Both the position numbers and the translations under genes were made by a program. The notes beneath the pieces are model-generated. The model saw only the letters and a program-made list of their open reading frames with translations. It made no database searches and had not been told where the DNA came from. A DNA stretch of 64,000 nt from Paratinospora sagittata (lineage: Eukaryota > Streptophyta > Magnoliopsida > Ranunculales > Menispermaceae), in assembly GCA_035771175.1 (NCBI GenBank), contig CM069598.1, forward strand, positions 19,630,438 to 19,694,437. Direction: 5' to 3'. Shown piece by piece: positions 21,690 through 33,759 of the stretch (the stretch's first letter is position 1; every line of letters begins with the position of its first letter).

Positions 21690-23141
21690 TGGCTTAAAAA
21701 TATCATTCATGGCCAGCTTGCCAATCAACTTGTCAAACTGCTTTTTGTATAATCCCTTTGTAATTATGTCAACAACTTGTTCGGAGGTTGGAATGTATGG
21801 CATACAAATCAGCCCATTATCAACTTTCTTTTTAATAAAATGTTTATCAACTTCAACATGCTTTGTCCTATCATGAAGAACCGGGTTATGAGCAATAGAG
21901 ATAAGTACTTTGTTGTCACAGTATAATTTTATGGGTAAAGAACCACAAGCATTCAATTCTTCTAACAACCTTTTAATCCAAATTACTTCACAAATTCCAT
22001 GAGCAACTGATCGAAACTCTGCCTCTGCACTACTTCTTGCTACCACATTTTGTTTCTAGCTTCGCCACGTAACAAGATTACCGCCAACAAAGGTGCAATA
22101 GCCTGAAGTTGATCGTCTATCTGTTATACTTCCACCCTAATTTGAATCAGTATAGGCCTTAATTTGAAGGTGGCCCCAATTTTTAAACAATAGACCTCTC
22201 CCTGGGACCCCTTTCAAGTATCTCAGTATTCTGTAGACTGCATCAAAGTGTTCTTGGCCTGGTGCATGCATAAATTGGCTCACCATACTTTCTGTGAATG
22301 CTATATCTGGATGTGTATGTGACAAATAAATGATACGTCCAACAAGCCTTTGGTATTGCTCCATGTTGACCACATCAGCAAGTTTGACAGGTTGGAGCTT
22401 TTGGTTGGGTTCGGTTGGAATCTCAGCAACTTTACAACCAAGGAGACCTGTTTTACCAAGTACATCAAGAATGTATTTACGTTGGTTGACAAATATACCT
22501 TCCTTAAATCTGACAAATTCCAATCCAAGGAAATATTTCAATGTGCCCAAATCTTTGATCTCAAAGCCATTAGCAAGTCTTCTTTTCAGTTCTTTTAGTT
22601 CATTATCATCACTCCCTATCAAGATTACATCATCAACATAAACGATTAGAATAACATTTTTTCCTTCTATAGAATGTTTGTAAAACATGGTGTGATCTGC
22701 TTGACTTTGACAATAACCATAGCTCTTTACAGTCGTCCCAAAATGTTCGAACCATGCTCGTGGGGAATGTTTGTAAAACATGGTGTGATCTGCTTGACTT
22801 TGACAATAACCATAGCTTTTTACTGTCGTCCCAAAACGTTCGAACCATGCTCGTGGGGATTGTTTAAGACCATACAAGGACTTCTTTAATTTGCAGACCT
22901 TATCTTTGCCAAGTTTCTCCTCAAAGGCAGGTGGTAGGCTCATAAAGACTTCCTTTTCCAAATTTCCATTTAAGAAGGCATTTTTTACATCCAACTGGTG
23001 TAAAGGCCAGTTTGAATTTACAACTAAGGATAACAATACGCGAATAAAGTTAATCTTGGCTACCAGAGCAAATGTTTCTTGGTAGTCAATTCCATAGGTT
23101 TGTGTAAACCCCTTCGCTACTAGCCTTTCCTAGTACCTTTC
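21690..23141 (-). pseudogene. reverse transcriptase and RNase H, minus-strand copia
   Basis: From 23141 downward: GIDYQETF, the palm motif LDVKNAFLNGNLE (frame 23036-22137), LYGLKQSPRAWF, YVDDVILIGSD near 22630, then the connection domain. A stop near 22137 separates the RNase H part; frame 22046-21684 has AEAEFRSVA, YCDNK and RTKHVEVDKHF and ends at a natural-looking stop. There is an in-frame 93-bp duplication just before the YVDD motif. Without the two stops this part would be near intact. Confidence 0.85.
22672..22857. repeat. 93-bp direct duplication inside reverse transcriptase
   Basis: Positions 22672-22764 and 22765-22857 repeat with only a few differences. In the minus-strand protein a 31-residue block starting SPRAWFE and ending TMFYKH occurs twice in tandem, keeping frame. 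Confidence 0.92.
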
Positions 23142-23146
23142 AATGC

Positions 23147-25992
23147 TATCACAACCACTATACGTGACGTCATGACCCGCACGAAATCCCCGGGTATATC
23201 CTACGGCGATACACCGGGCGTCCTGTCAGCCTAACATAAACACAAATCCCAAATACAATTAATCATATAACATCATCTAATCATGATCAACAACAGTTAA
23301 AGATTACATCTCCAAAAAATTCAAAGTATAAAATTCTGAAAATTCAAATAATATAAAACATTCACAACCCATCTATGTGTTATTAATACAAATACTAGGT
23401 GTTATCATGTACATAATATCAAAATACTAAACTGTACAACACCTACATCAACAAAATACTGGAAGGAATGCTCCGCAGTCAAGCCTTCCCTTTTCCCTTC
23501 CTATCAGAACCTGAAAGGATAAGGATGAGGTGTGAGCTACAACAAGCTCAGTGAATGTCTTCTACAAGTGGCAATACACATGCATTTATGTAAAACATGT
23601 CAAGATCATTAAAACATTTGAAATAACATGAGATAACATGGAGATGAAAACAAGATTACATACATGCTAATATAATGCATCATGTCATAATTAAGACAAT
23701 GCAGACCATTTAAACAACATGCAATGCAATCCTAACACCTCCTAGGTAAAAATCAAATTTGAGAACACGAGTGGGCGAAACAATGCTCGAACGGCCTCTT
23801 ACCCGTATTCTAATAGGAATTCCAAGAGCACGTCACCGATTTACAATTCTTTCGAAACCCTATACCAGGCCTAATAAAAAAAATGGTTGTGCCTACCTTG
23901 AAACCCTCTGCCAGGTCCACACTAGGGATCTCTCTAGACTTACAAGACTTCCGAAAGAAAATCAAGCTAGGAGACTCTACCCAAATGTAACTCAATGGAA
24001 TATGCTCAAATTTCATTTCATGAATAAATTAAAGCATGCATATGCCATATCCATATATATATATATATCAATTTGAAATAAGTTATATAATACAATGCGA
24101 CGTATATGAAAACCAACAAATAAAAGAACACTCACTCTCGATTGACTAAGTCTAGCCAATCTAATTTTCAATCCAAAATCAAGTACTAGTACGATCACCA
24201 ATCACCTCACGTACATAGACTTCCAACTAGCCCACGTGGGTTACTCGAATCAATTAGAATCCCTGCAATATATACATGGTTCATGCAATATTAAAATCAG
24301 CCAAAGTATGCTAATAACCATGTTAAATCCCAATTTTAAAGTTAACTAATGATTCTAGAATGGCTAACCCATGAGCCTAATCCCCATTGTTCAATTTGAC
24401 CAATTAACATCAAACCAAACTATACATAACCCAAATTGAATGCCATAGGTGGATCCCCTTGATCACAACCACTATAATGCAAAACATTCAATCATATTAA
24501 GGGTTAAAATGACTATTTATCAAGTCAATTTCATCAATTGATTATATCTTGGTCAAAATTCTCAATTTGGCAATACATGACATAAGGCCAAATTGAACTA
24601 AGACATGCTAAATTATCATAGTTTTAAACATTCTAAACCCATGGTTCTACTCCATTTAGGTCCAATTAAACAATCCCCAAGTCAATTTTATCATTTGATT
24701 GATTTGGGGCAAAAGCCTTAATTTGGGCAAAAATCTCGAAATTGAACCCTAGGCCAATTTAACACTACACCACCATGTTCGGCAATGCCAAACATTGATC
24801 TTGCAACATGGTTTCTTCAACAATGGTCCCTAGGTCAACATAGTTGAAGGACAAGACTCGATTCTAACTCTAAGTCGATGAATCGAGCAAATATAAAAAT
24901 CTCTAGATCAACCAATTTCTTCCTAGAAATTGGGGAAAATGATGTCATTGGGTTCCAAATCACTCAAGGAACCCAAATCAGTTTCCTACTAGTCTCCCCT
25001 ATGAGTTTCACATGAAACCCTAACTCCAAACCCCTTCAAAAACGAGTTGGAATTATTGGGAAATGCTTCTCAAGGGTATATCTAAGGCTTAAATGGTTGA
25101 TTTCACCAAGAACAAGCTAAAAGAGATGAAAATCATTCCATTCTAGGTTAGGGTCACCCCAAATTCAGGTTTCATACCCTTTCCTAGGTCAAAACCAAGC
25201 TTGTTCATACATCCACAAAGAGATTCAAGGAAATGAGAAATTTCATTACCTTAGGTGAGATTTGAGTAGAAATCACCAAGAACCCTAGGTTTTTCTCCTC
25301 TTTTCCTCCTCTCCACCCTTCTCCCCTTTTCTCTAAGTCCAAAAACAAGCAAATGAGCAAAAATCTCGTTTTGGTTGTATTTATAGAAATATTTTGGGCC
25401 CACAACTTAAAAATACACTTAATAAATAGAATGAACAGTTTTCTACTGCAATTACTTTCACTTAGATAATTAATTTCTTGCAAACGACTCACCAATTTAA
25501 CGTCTTAACTGTTCAAACGTTTTATGAGTCAGTTACCAACATTCTGGTAAAATTTCAGCTCAATCCAACAGTGGGATTGTGAGATCCAATAGTATGATCA
25601 AAACTGCACAAGAAAATCCGCAAATTCAAAAAATAGTGTTCTGAGCTTTATAACTCACAGTAGACAACTCCGATCATGATCTTCACCGATCATAATGAAG
25701 ACCTATCAAAGAAGAATAAGTTGACAAACTTTTAGCTCAATCGGACAACGGACCTAGGAGATCCGGCTATGGATGTAATCGGTGATAGAAATTTCTTCCT
25801 CCATGGAGCGAGCTCCACTGATCCAAAATACCGTTTTTGACACATTTCGACGTTGAAGAGGTCTCCGATTATTCTAAAACTTCATGCAAAGGCACTCGAA
25901 CCAACGTGCTTTGAGCATCATATACGTATACATACACGTATACGGGTACTCTATGGGTCAAAATGACGTCATCCTAAGATACGGGCGTTACA
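23147..25992 (-). mobile_element. solo LTR of a Ty3/gypsy (Tekay-like) element (2846 bp)
   Basis: The minus strand begins TGTAACGCCCG, typical of plant chromovirus LTRs, and ends TGTGATA (decayed TGTGACA). Perfect target duplication AATGC at 23142-23146 and 25993-25997. It carries the palindromic GTGAGCTACAACAAGCTCA motif at about 23531-23550, next to a pyrimidine tract and CAG on the minus strand. No internal domain present. A simple (TA)n run is at 24054-24067. Confidence 0.9.
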
Positions 25993-25997
25993 AATGC

Positions 25998-27113
25998 TAC
26001 CATCAACCTTGCATTTCACAGTAAATATCCATTTGCACCTAACTGTCTTCTTCTCCCTCGGTAAGGTAACTATTTCCCAAGCACTATTTTTTGTTTTGTT
26101 TATTCATCTCTTCTATCACTGTTAATTTCCAATTTGGATCATCAAGTGCTTCCTGAATGTTTCTCGGGATGAACAAGTAAGAGATTTTTGAAGTAAATGC
26201 CCTATGGTTATGGGAAAACCTCTCGTAAGATAAATATTTGGCAATGGGATGAATGGTACATGATCTTGTTCCTTTCCTAATAGCTATAGGGATATCAAGA
26301 TCTGAGAATTCTTGGACAGGTTGTTCATCAGATAAAGAATTGGGGATTAAAGGTGATAAAAAATTAGAAGTACCTGGAATATTTCATGAACCATCTCCTG
26401 AAGATTCTGATTGGATTTTCCCATAAGTAATAGATGGATCTTTGCCTTTTTGTTGAACGCCTCTTCTAGTATAAACCTGAAGCTCAGTATGTTGATTTTT
26501 TTGTAGTATTTCTCCCCCTATTTGTGATACACTTATATTTGGAAATTGTGGACTAATATTCCTATCATTTCCTATATCCAGAAAAATTTGGGAAGAGTTG
26601 GAATTAGAAAGAATTGTATTTGGTAAAGGTACAGGGGATAAATCCCAAAAAATTTCCTTTACTCTTTTGTTCACCTCTTGAAGAGAATTTTTTGTGAAAA
26701 TAAGGTTGATTTTCCAAAAAATAGACATCCATACTTGCATGAGTTTTTTTAGTCTGAGGATTATAGCACTTGTACCCCTTTTTGTTTGGAGCATAACCTA
26801 AAAAAATACATTTTTCAGCACGAGGATCAAATTTAGATCAAAATTGGCAGGGTATATGAACAAATATAGTGCAATCGAACACCTTTAGAGGCAAATCAAA
26901 GTATATTCGAGAGTTAGGAAAAAAGGTTTTTAGACAATCTAACAGTGTACTATATTTTAAAACACGGGTAGGCATCCTATTAATTAAGTGGGATGCTGTT
27001 AAAACACCTTATCCCCAAAGATATTTCGAAACATGCATTGAAAATATTAGAGCACAAACAACTTCAAGTAGATGTTTATTTTTTTCTTTCAGCAATCCCA
27101 TTTTGTTGAGAAG
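25998..27113 (-). pseudogene. integrase C-terminal part and start of reverse transcriptase, minus-strand copia
   Basis: From 27113 downward the minus strand encodes the QQNG segment followed by AERK, an INRMP stretch, CIFLGYAPNKKGYKCYNP, and a long Ser/Asn-rich linker (frame 26794-26384). The reverse transcriptase start, with the ALDDPNWK segment near 26150, follows. Several stops and frameshifts. Colinear with the fragments on either side. Confidence 0.8.
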
Positions 27114-27118
27114 TCAAC

Positions 27119-29187
27119 TGTTGGCCCAGATATGCCCAAAAGGGGGGTGAATTGGACACTTAGCAGATTTTAACCTTTCTTAAAATTGTGCGGAATAATG
27201 ACAGCAGATTAAACAAAATATAGCAATTAGATACAACAAATGTAAATGGGACAATGCACACAAGATTTATAGTGGTTCGGCCGCGCCTACATCCACTACC
27301 TAACCTCCTCAGTTAGGATTTGTTTAAACTCCACTATGGACCTTCTTACAAGTGAAGATCAAACCGGTACACTTTCTCAACTTACGGGTGTGAGAGGACC
27401 TATTCTCTACTTACAGGTGAGAGAGAACCTTTTCTCAACTTACGGGTGTGAGAGGATCGTTTCTCAACTTGCGAGTATTAGAAGACCTATTCTCCACTTA
27501 CAGGTGAGAGAGAACTTTTTCTCAACTTACAGGCGTGAGAAAACCGTTTACAACTATGAGCAAGACTTGCTCTTGCCCAGTGACTAACCAGTCACTATTG
27601 ATTAGATACAAGATGAAATATGATTCCATTTACTTAGAATCAAAGTAATACTTACAAAGCTTTGGATCGAACCTTCTGTAATCACAGATTCAGCAAAATA
27701 TGTATGATGAAGTTTATGCTGAACACAGGTTCGAAGAGTTTTTTTCATCTTCAATGGGTTTTAGAAATAATGAAGATGAAGATCAATCAACCCAGAAGAC
27801 TTGAAGTTTTTCTTTCAAAAGATCGTAAGATCAAGCACAAGTGAAAGAAAACTACCTCTCTAAAAGTGTTTTAGCACAAACGAAAATTGTTAATACGTTT
27901 TGAATGAATATCAATTTCGTATACCATTAGTGGTTTTTCTGCTCTAAGGAAACCCGTATATATAAGAATAACATATACGCAATGGACTTGGTAATTTTTG
28001 CGCTCTAAGTTATTTCAAATGTAACGTTAACATTCTTTCCCGAAATGGATCGATTCAGCTCAATGCATATTACGGCGATAGCACCTGAACCATCTGATCA
28101 TTTTATGAAAGAGGAATGTTCTGACGAAGTTTTTAGAATGTTTAAAAAGTTATGAAAAAGTTGTTGTACGATTCTGAAAAGTATTCGTACGCTTCTGAAA
28201 AGGTTAACAGAAATAGCAGTAATGTCAAAATAACAAAAATATCTTTTTTGTCATTTTGCTCCTTTGAGGGCGCTCATAGAACACCAGTGTCCTACTGAAC
28301 AATGAAGTGAGGGCGCTACTAAATAGTAAGCGTCCTGACTTACTTTAACAATTAAACGACTTAATTCATGAAGACGCTACTTCGCAGTGAGCGTCCTGCT
28401 TTGTTTTAAAACTTTTGACACACGAGGGCGCTACTCAAGGGTAAGCGTCCTGAATTATTAAAAATAGTTTTAAAACAATGTTAAGTGCGCTGACGGACGG
28501 TAAGCGTCCTGAAAGTTATTTAAGTTGATTCTAAAGATGAGAGCGCTCCTACACAAGTAGCATCCTGATAATTTATTCAACTTATAACTTATAAGCGTCC
28601 TTAAGAATAGAAATCACTTAAAAACAGAAAAAACTTTCAGGGAGCTGAAACTAAGTCAGCGTCCTAACATTCTCAAAGGTTGATAAAGGAAAGGTCGTTA
28701 TTACCAAGTGAGCGTCCTTATTAATCAGATCAATTCAACCTTGAGCTTCCTAATATTTTATCAGCATCCTGACTTATCAAGTCCAGGAGGGCGCTGCTAA
28801 AACATTAGCGTCCTGAAAGACTTTATAAAAATGATTTTTGGTTTCTCGATTAAGGCTTGATAAAAACATAATGTAACTGGATTAGATCGAATATGCAACA
28901 GATCGATTAAAACATGTAGGCATGCATATTGCTGAATCATATGACATAGAAGGTCCTACAACCTATCATAATATAATCATATAACTAAACATCTTCAAAT
29001 GATCATGATCTTCAAGAAGATCTTTAATACGTTTGTCATGCATCATTGAATCTTTGATACCTTCAAGTAAGATTGGATATGCCATATGTGCAGTAATATC
29101 ATAAACAGAATGTAGTTTTGTAATCATCAAAATCTTTCATAATAGGGACATATTCTCATAGGGGACATGAGGATAATTGGTTCAACA
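27119..29187 (-). mobile_element. solo LTR, SIRE-like family A-related (2069 bp)
   Basis: The plus strand starts TGTTGGCCCAG and ends TTGGTTCAACA. Perfect target duplication TCAAC at 27114-27118 and 29188-29192; the interrupted integrase codes for ST|SQQNG across it. It contains the palindrome array (28260-28820) and a CAACTTACGGGTGTGAG tandem block (27350-27550). Same length as the 3' LTR of copia copy 2 and similar over its LTR 3' part. Confidence 0.92.
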
Positions 29188-29192
29188 TCAAC

Positions 29193-30255
29193 ACATGTAG
29201 ATTGATGTTGAATACCTTTTTCTCTCAAGAAATTTCCAAAGTGCTCATTAAAATATTTTGTTCCATTATCAGTACGGAGAATGCTAATTTTTGTCTGAAA
29301 TTGGTTTTCAACCATTTTGAAAAAATCTTTGAACAATTTTTCAACTTCATATTTTGTTTTCATCAAATACACCCAAAACAAACGAGTATGATCATCTATA
29401 AAAGTAACAAACCATTTTTTTCCAAAAAAAGTAGTGATTTTTTAAGGCCCCCAGACATCACTATGAATTAAATAAAATGGTTTTAAAGCATGATAAGGTT
29501 TTGATAAATAAGTAGTATGGTGACCTTTTGAAAGATGACAACTTTCACATTGAAAATATGAGCAATCCAGACCCTCAAATAAAGAAGGAAATAAGTGTTT
29601 ACGATAGGGGAAGCTAAGATGTCCTTGTCTACATTGCCAAAGCATAATTTGTTCATGAACAAAAGGAGAACTAATACTACTAAAGCCTTGAACTTTTTTA
29701 CTAAAGAGGTTATCTTCAAAATAGTAAAGACCATCGATCATCGTAACACTGTCAATCATCCTCCCCGAGCTTTGGTTCTGAAATTCAAAGTAGGAATCAA
29801 AGAAAGTAACATTACAATTAGAATCTCTGGATAATTTGCTCACAGACAAAAGGTTACAGGCAAGTTTAGGAACATGGAAGACAAATTTAAGATCTATATT
29901 CTCAGATAATTTTATTAGGCCTTCCCCTGCAATTGGTGAGAAGCTTCCATCGACAATTTTAATTTTTTCACTACCAGAACATGGTGAATAAGTACTAAAT
30001 AAATGAGAAAAACTTGTCATGTGGTCAGATGCACCTGAATCAATGATCCAAGGGGCAGAATGTAAATGGAACGATAGGGCATTTTCTTCACTACCTGTTT
30101 GAGCTAGAGAAACACTAGGAATACCATATGAGGAATTGGACTTTAACAGTTTGAGATGATGATCCATCTGCTCTTTGTTAAAGGGACTTGTCTCTGCTTC
30201 ATGTGTTAACAAAATCGCAGGGGTTTGACTTTAACAAAACATCCGACATGGTGAT
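29193..30255 (-). pseudogene. gag remnant, protease and integrase start, minus-strand copia
   Basis: A few codons of gag near 30253 run directly into sequence just upstream of the protease, so about 1 kb of gag including its knuckle is deleted. Frame 30212-29442 has the protease site WIIDSGASDHMT (intact DSG), the GAG-pre-integrase segment (CRQGHLSF) and CESCHLSKGHH. A stop at 29442-29444 precedes the integrase core; frame 29381-29127 carries the RTDNG motif and ends in the solo LTR at 29187. Confidence 0.85.
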
Positions 30256-30333
30256 CAAACGAAGGTGATGACAACGACAATGGTAATGTTAGTAAACTGT
30301 AATGAAGACTGAAAATTTCCCAGCGGTGATGAA

Positions 30334-30351
30334 ATTAGGACTCTGATACCA
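30334..30351 (-). promoter_or_regulatory. primer binding site, minus-strand copia
   Basis: The minus strand reads TGGTATCAGAGTCCTAAT; the first 11 bases match tRNA-Met primer sites. It abuts the 5' LTR. Confidence 0.78.
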
Positions 30352-30690
30352 TATTAGCCGAAATTGCGAATTGATAATATAAATTATTTGAATATTGACT
30401 GATAATTAATGGTCACACAGATCACTTCTTATATAAGTGTACAAATAAATAGGAATGGAAATATACATATTGGCTTTCCTATTTTACAGAGATTGATAGA
30501 TTTGTATTTACATAAGAGGGAAAATTTTAAATACAAAATTAGAATCTAGCATCATATCAGTAGCATTCTAAACTTGGCATCTCAATAACATACTAAACTT
30601 AGAATCCAGTAATATCAGCAATATCTTTATTTTAGCACCAAGCTAAATATGGAACTTGAAATCCGATAGCATCTTTCCTAATTTCCAACA
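30352..30690 (-). repeat. 5' LTR of minus-strand copia (about 339 bp)
   Basis: The minus strand starts TGTTGGAAATTAGG at 30690 and ends near 30352 next to the primer site (terminal CA appears decayed to TA). The first five bases TGTTG match the start of the 3' LTR remnant at 21676-21672. It has TATATAAG near 30432. Confidence 0.75.
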
Positions 30691-31764
30691 AAGAAATACC
30701 TCAAAAAAGTAGGAAACGCGTTTCTATAGAGGAAAGTGCGTTTCTATTTGAAAAAACTAAAAAACAGCTCTTAGAAAAACAAGGAGAAACGCATTTCTGT
30801 TAAAAGAAGCTTGTTTTTGTGCGAATTTCAGAAATACTAAAAAGAGAGAAACACGTTTCTTTCATAAGAAACTATTTTCTACCTATCTCCAAAAAGTATT
30901 GATTTCTGGGGACTTTAAGAAGCGCGTTTCTTTATAAGAAACGTGTTTCCGTGACCTTAGATGAATTTTGATTGTTCTAGAAATTTAGGAAGTGAGTTTC
31001 TCTAAAGAGAAACACGTTTATGAATTGTCTGATGAAAATCCATCTCTGAACTTATGAGAAATGCGTTCTTAAGGAAGAAACGTGTTTTTGTGTTTACAAA
31101 AATTGACTTTTTGATTTTTCAAAATTTTTCTAAGTACCCAATATGATTTCTTGAAAAAACCAAGCTTAAATACACTTGAAAACATTGAGTTATGATCAAA
31201 GTAAAGTTCATGCAAGTGTTTAAATGAAATTCGATGAAAGTCAAAAGTTTGACTTAACTTGAAAACTAGTTTGACTATGCAAAAACCAAGTAATTTGGAA
31301 AAATACTTTAAATCATCAAAATTAAGATAATTTTGTGATCAAAACATAAACCAAAATCATTTTGATCAAACATGTAAAAAGTTGACTTTCGATCAAAGCG
31401 GTTGACTAAACAAAACATAGATGATTTTGAAAACATTTTGACTTAATGAAATTATGAATGCATGCATGAAATGATTTGAAAATAAATGAGCAATAGAGAG
31501 ACTAGAAAGATTATAACCTAGTTCTAAGTACACTTGTAAGCTCTCATCCTTTTGTCTTCAAGTCGCCACGTCCAATCTTTTGCCTTTGACTTTGTTTGAT
31601 CCACTTGAGTTGACTTGAGATCACTTGAATCTTGTATTTACCTTTTACCTTTGATCTTTGGTACTGAAACATACTCAATTAAACCATTAGCACCAACTAT
31701 TATATTGTTTGTTAGCATCAAAACACTTAGGAGAATTCTAAGTGGAAAACCACTTAAGTCAACA
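30691..31764 (-). repeat. LTR fragment of another long-LTR copia family (family C)
   Basis: Not coding. It ends TTAAGTCAACA at 31764, and near 31690 has TTAGCACCAACT...CATCAAAACACTT, the same layout as the outer end of the family-B LTR (TTAGCACCG...CATCAAAATATAC near 8720). The left part contains the palindrome array described next. Its inner part was displaced by the copia element on its left. Confidence 0.55.
30714..31095. repeat. array of GAAACGCGTTTC palindromes
   Basis: About ten copies of GAAACGCGTTTC or variants (GAAACACGTTTC, GAAATGCGTTCT, AAGTGCGTTTCT), often in pairs about 15-20 bp apart. Each is itself a 10-12 bp palindrome. Confidence 0.85.
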
Positions 31765-32339
31765 CTTTATCGAGGTCGAATGTTTACTAGGACTTAAGCA
31801 GTTTCCTTTCTTTTGATTTTGCGAGCTCGACTAGGCTATTTTTATCGAGGTCAAGCAATCGTAGGCACTTAGGAAATTTTTTTGAATGCCATACATTGTC
31901 GATGGAGCCCAGCTCGGACAAGTTCGTCAAGGTCAAGCACTTGCTAAATTGGATTCTATTAATAGAACATGGTTTCTTCCATGATGCACCTTCTTAAAGC
32001 TTCCATCTTTAAGAGCGGTTTGCACCTCCTTGGTTCACTCCTTAAGCCATGCAGCAGATTCCAAGTCCAAACATAATGAATAAACCCTCACCTTAGTTTC
32101 TTCTTCGATGATCATCTTTGAGCCGCCATTCGAGAGGCAAATGGAGAACCATTTGTACCTAGTTTGAAACGTTTGCAGTGTCCATCGTGTTGCAACTTCC
32201 CTTACCGAGCCGTGACTCGACGATCCATCAAAACCACCAACTCTTCGTTTAATGTTCCTTCCATCGTCTTCAGAATCTTCCATTCTCTTGTTCAATCTTC
32301 CAAACACCTTTGAGTTCGCCTTTCCAGTCGCCATTACTA
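31765..32339. other. unassigned stretch with a 108-codon minus-strand frame
   Basis: Holds three degenerate copies of TATCGAGGTCAAGCA (31767, 31838, 31935). A minus-strand frame (32361-32035) has a charged N-terminus and a segment RYKWFSICLSNGGSKMIIEEET that resembles plant proteins associated with repeats but which I cannot place. Its first codons overlap the LINE fragment on the right. Probably a decayed gene fragment. Confidence 0.3.
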
Positions 32340-32629
32340 AAGCTAAATTTAATGTATTCAATTTTAGTCCTAATCTTGAATCTTTTAGATTATAGAGCTT
32401 CGCTCCAAACCTCTAGCTTAGCATGCTCCATAGTTAGTTTCATGAATCAACACTATATCATTCGGAAATATGATTGGTCAATCCATCTATTATTAGCGCA
32501 AAATGATAAGGGCTTAAGGCAGATCCTTGCAGTAATTGGAAACTCTCTAGTTCCTCCTATTATTATTTTAACAATAGTTATTGCTTTATCATACATATCT
32601 TTAATTTAGCAATTATATGTACTTATTGG
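32340..32629 (-). pseudogene. LINE (RTE-like) reverse transcriptase fragment, distal part
   Basis: The minus strand from 32629 encodes KDMYDKAITIVK, GGTREFPIT, then after an internal deletion a degenerate FADD-like segment and LEVWSEAL..KRFKI.TKIEY, in the order found in plant RTE-type LINE reverse transcriptases (the catalytic FADD Asp pair reads ANN here). It continues the fragment at 39696-39880, from which it is split by the solo LTR with target duplication ATTGG. Confidence 0.7.
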
Positions 32630-32934
32630 TGTTGGCCCAGTTATGTCCAAGAGGGGGGTGAATTGGACACTTAGCATATTTTAACCTTTCTTAATAATGT
32701 GCGGAATATTGAAAGCAGATTAAACAAAGTATAGCAAATAAATACAAGACATGTAAAAGAGACAATGCAATTAGGATTTATAGTGGTTCGGCCTCGCCTA
32801 CATCCACTACCTAACCTCCTCAGTTAGGATTTGTTCAAACTCCACTATGAATCTTCTTACAGGTGAAGATCAAACCGGTACACTTTCTCATCTTAGGGTT
32901 GTGAGAACTACCGTTTCTCAACTTACGGGTGCGA

Positions 32935-33759
32935 TGTCACACTCCGACTATCAAAACTTTAATTTAAAGTAATAAGAATAAATATTTGCTCTTATCACGA
33001 AAATAGCAAAAAGAAAATCAAGGCGTGAATGGTATCCATCTACCTTAACCCCAAAATCTTTACACAGGTAAAAATAAATTTAATAATATCATTTATATTC
33101 AAAATAAGGTTACAAGTTAAGATGGAAGAATACTCTTTCAATTTCTATGCCACGGACTATAGATTCTCATTACCCAAATTGAATATTGAGTCATGAGGAT
33201 ACTTGCCCTTGTCCATCCATTATAGACGCAACATTTTAAATATATTCATCAAGTAGAATTAACAAGTTCAAGTCCAAGGCATAAACATATAAAATAACCC
33301 ATAAAATCTTCAACGACCACTATAATGTTCCAAAAGCATTGATTTTTAATACAACCCATTTAATTGATATAATCAATTATTAAATAATTACTCAGTCCTA
33401 CTACCATAACGCTACTTAAGCAACTAACCCACCCCTACTACTATGAGACACGTCACGAACTTGCGACTCTATTCTTTCATGTACCTGCATGTGAAAAATA
33501 GGGGTGAGCTTGAAAGCCCAGTGGGTCATCTAAACCATTCACAACATTTTATTATGATATATACACAAGAACATTAAAAACAAGTTTCACACATTAATCA
33601 TTGCAACATTTGATTGTTTGAGTTAAAAATTCCATCACGTTTCAAATCACGTACCTTTAGGGAATCAAACCCTAGGCGACACTACCCAAAATCATAAACT
33701 CGTTGGCAATATTCATCATGAATAACTGTCCCATAATAAACATTGGCGATATTCCTTAA
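32935..33759 (-). repeat. 3' LTR fragment of gypsy element
   Basis: Matches 35377-36200 of the full LTR almost base for base, ending within the short tandem-repeat zone, where gag coding sequence begins. It includes the GGGTGAGCTTGAAAGCCCAG motif (about 33504-33523). Confidence 0.9.

Larger units (their letters stand above)
21672..30690 (-). mobile_element. Ty1/copia element with short LTR, minus strand, interrupted twice
   Basis: From right to left: 5' LTR (30690-30352), primer site, gag remnant, protease and integrase (30255-29193), integrase end and reverse transcriptase start (27113-25998), reverse transcriptase and RNase H (23141-21690), then the sequence GGGGAGTGTTG at the left edge, which is the purine tract plus first bases of the 3' LTR. 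Skipping the two solo LTRs gives one colinear pol. The 3' LTR was cut by insertion of copia copy 2. Most of gag is absent. Lineage not resolved (Ale/Ivana/Tork-like motifs). Confidence 0.85.
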
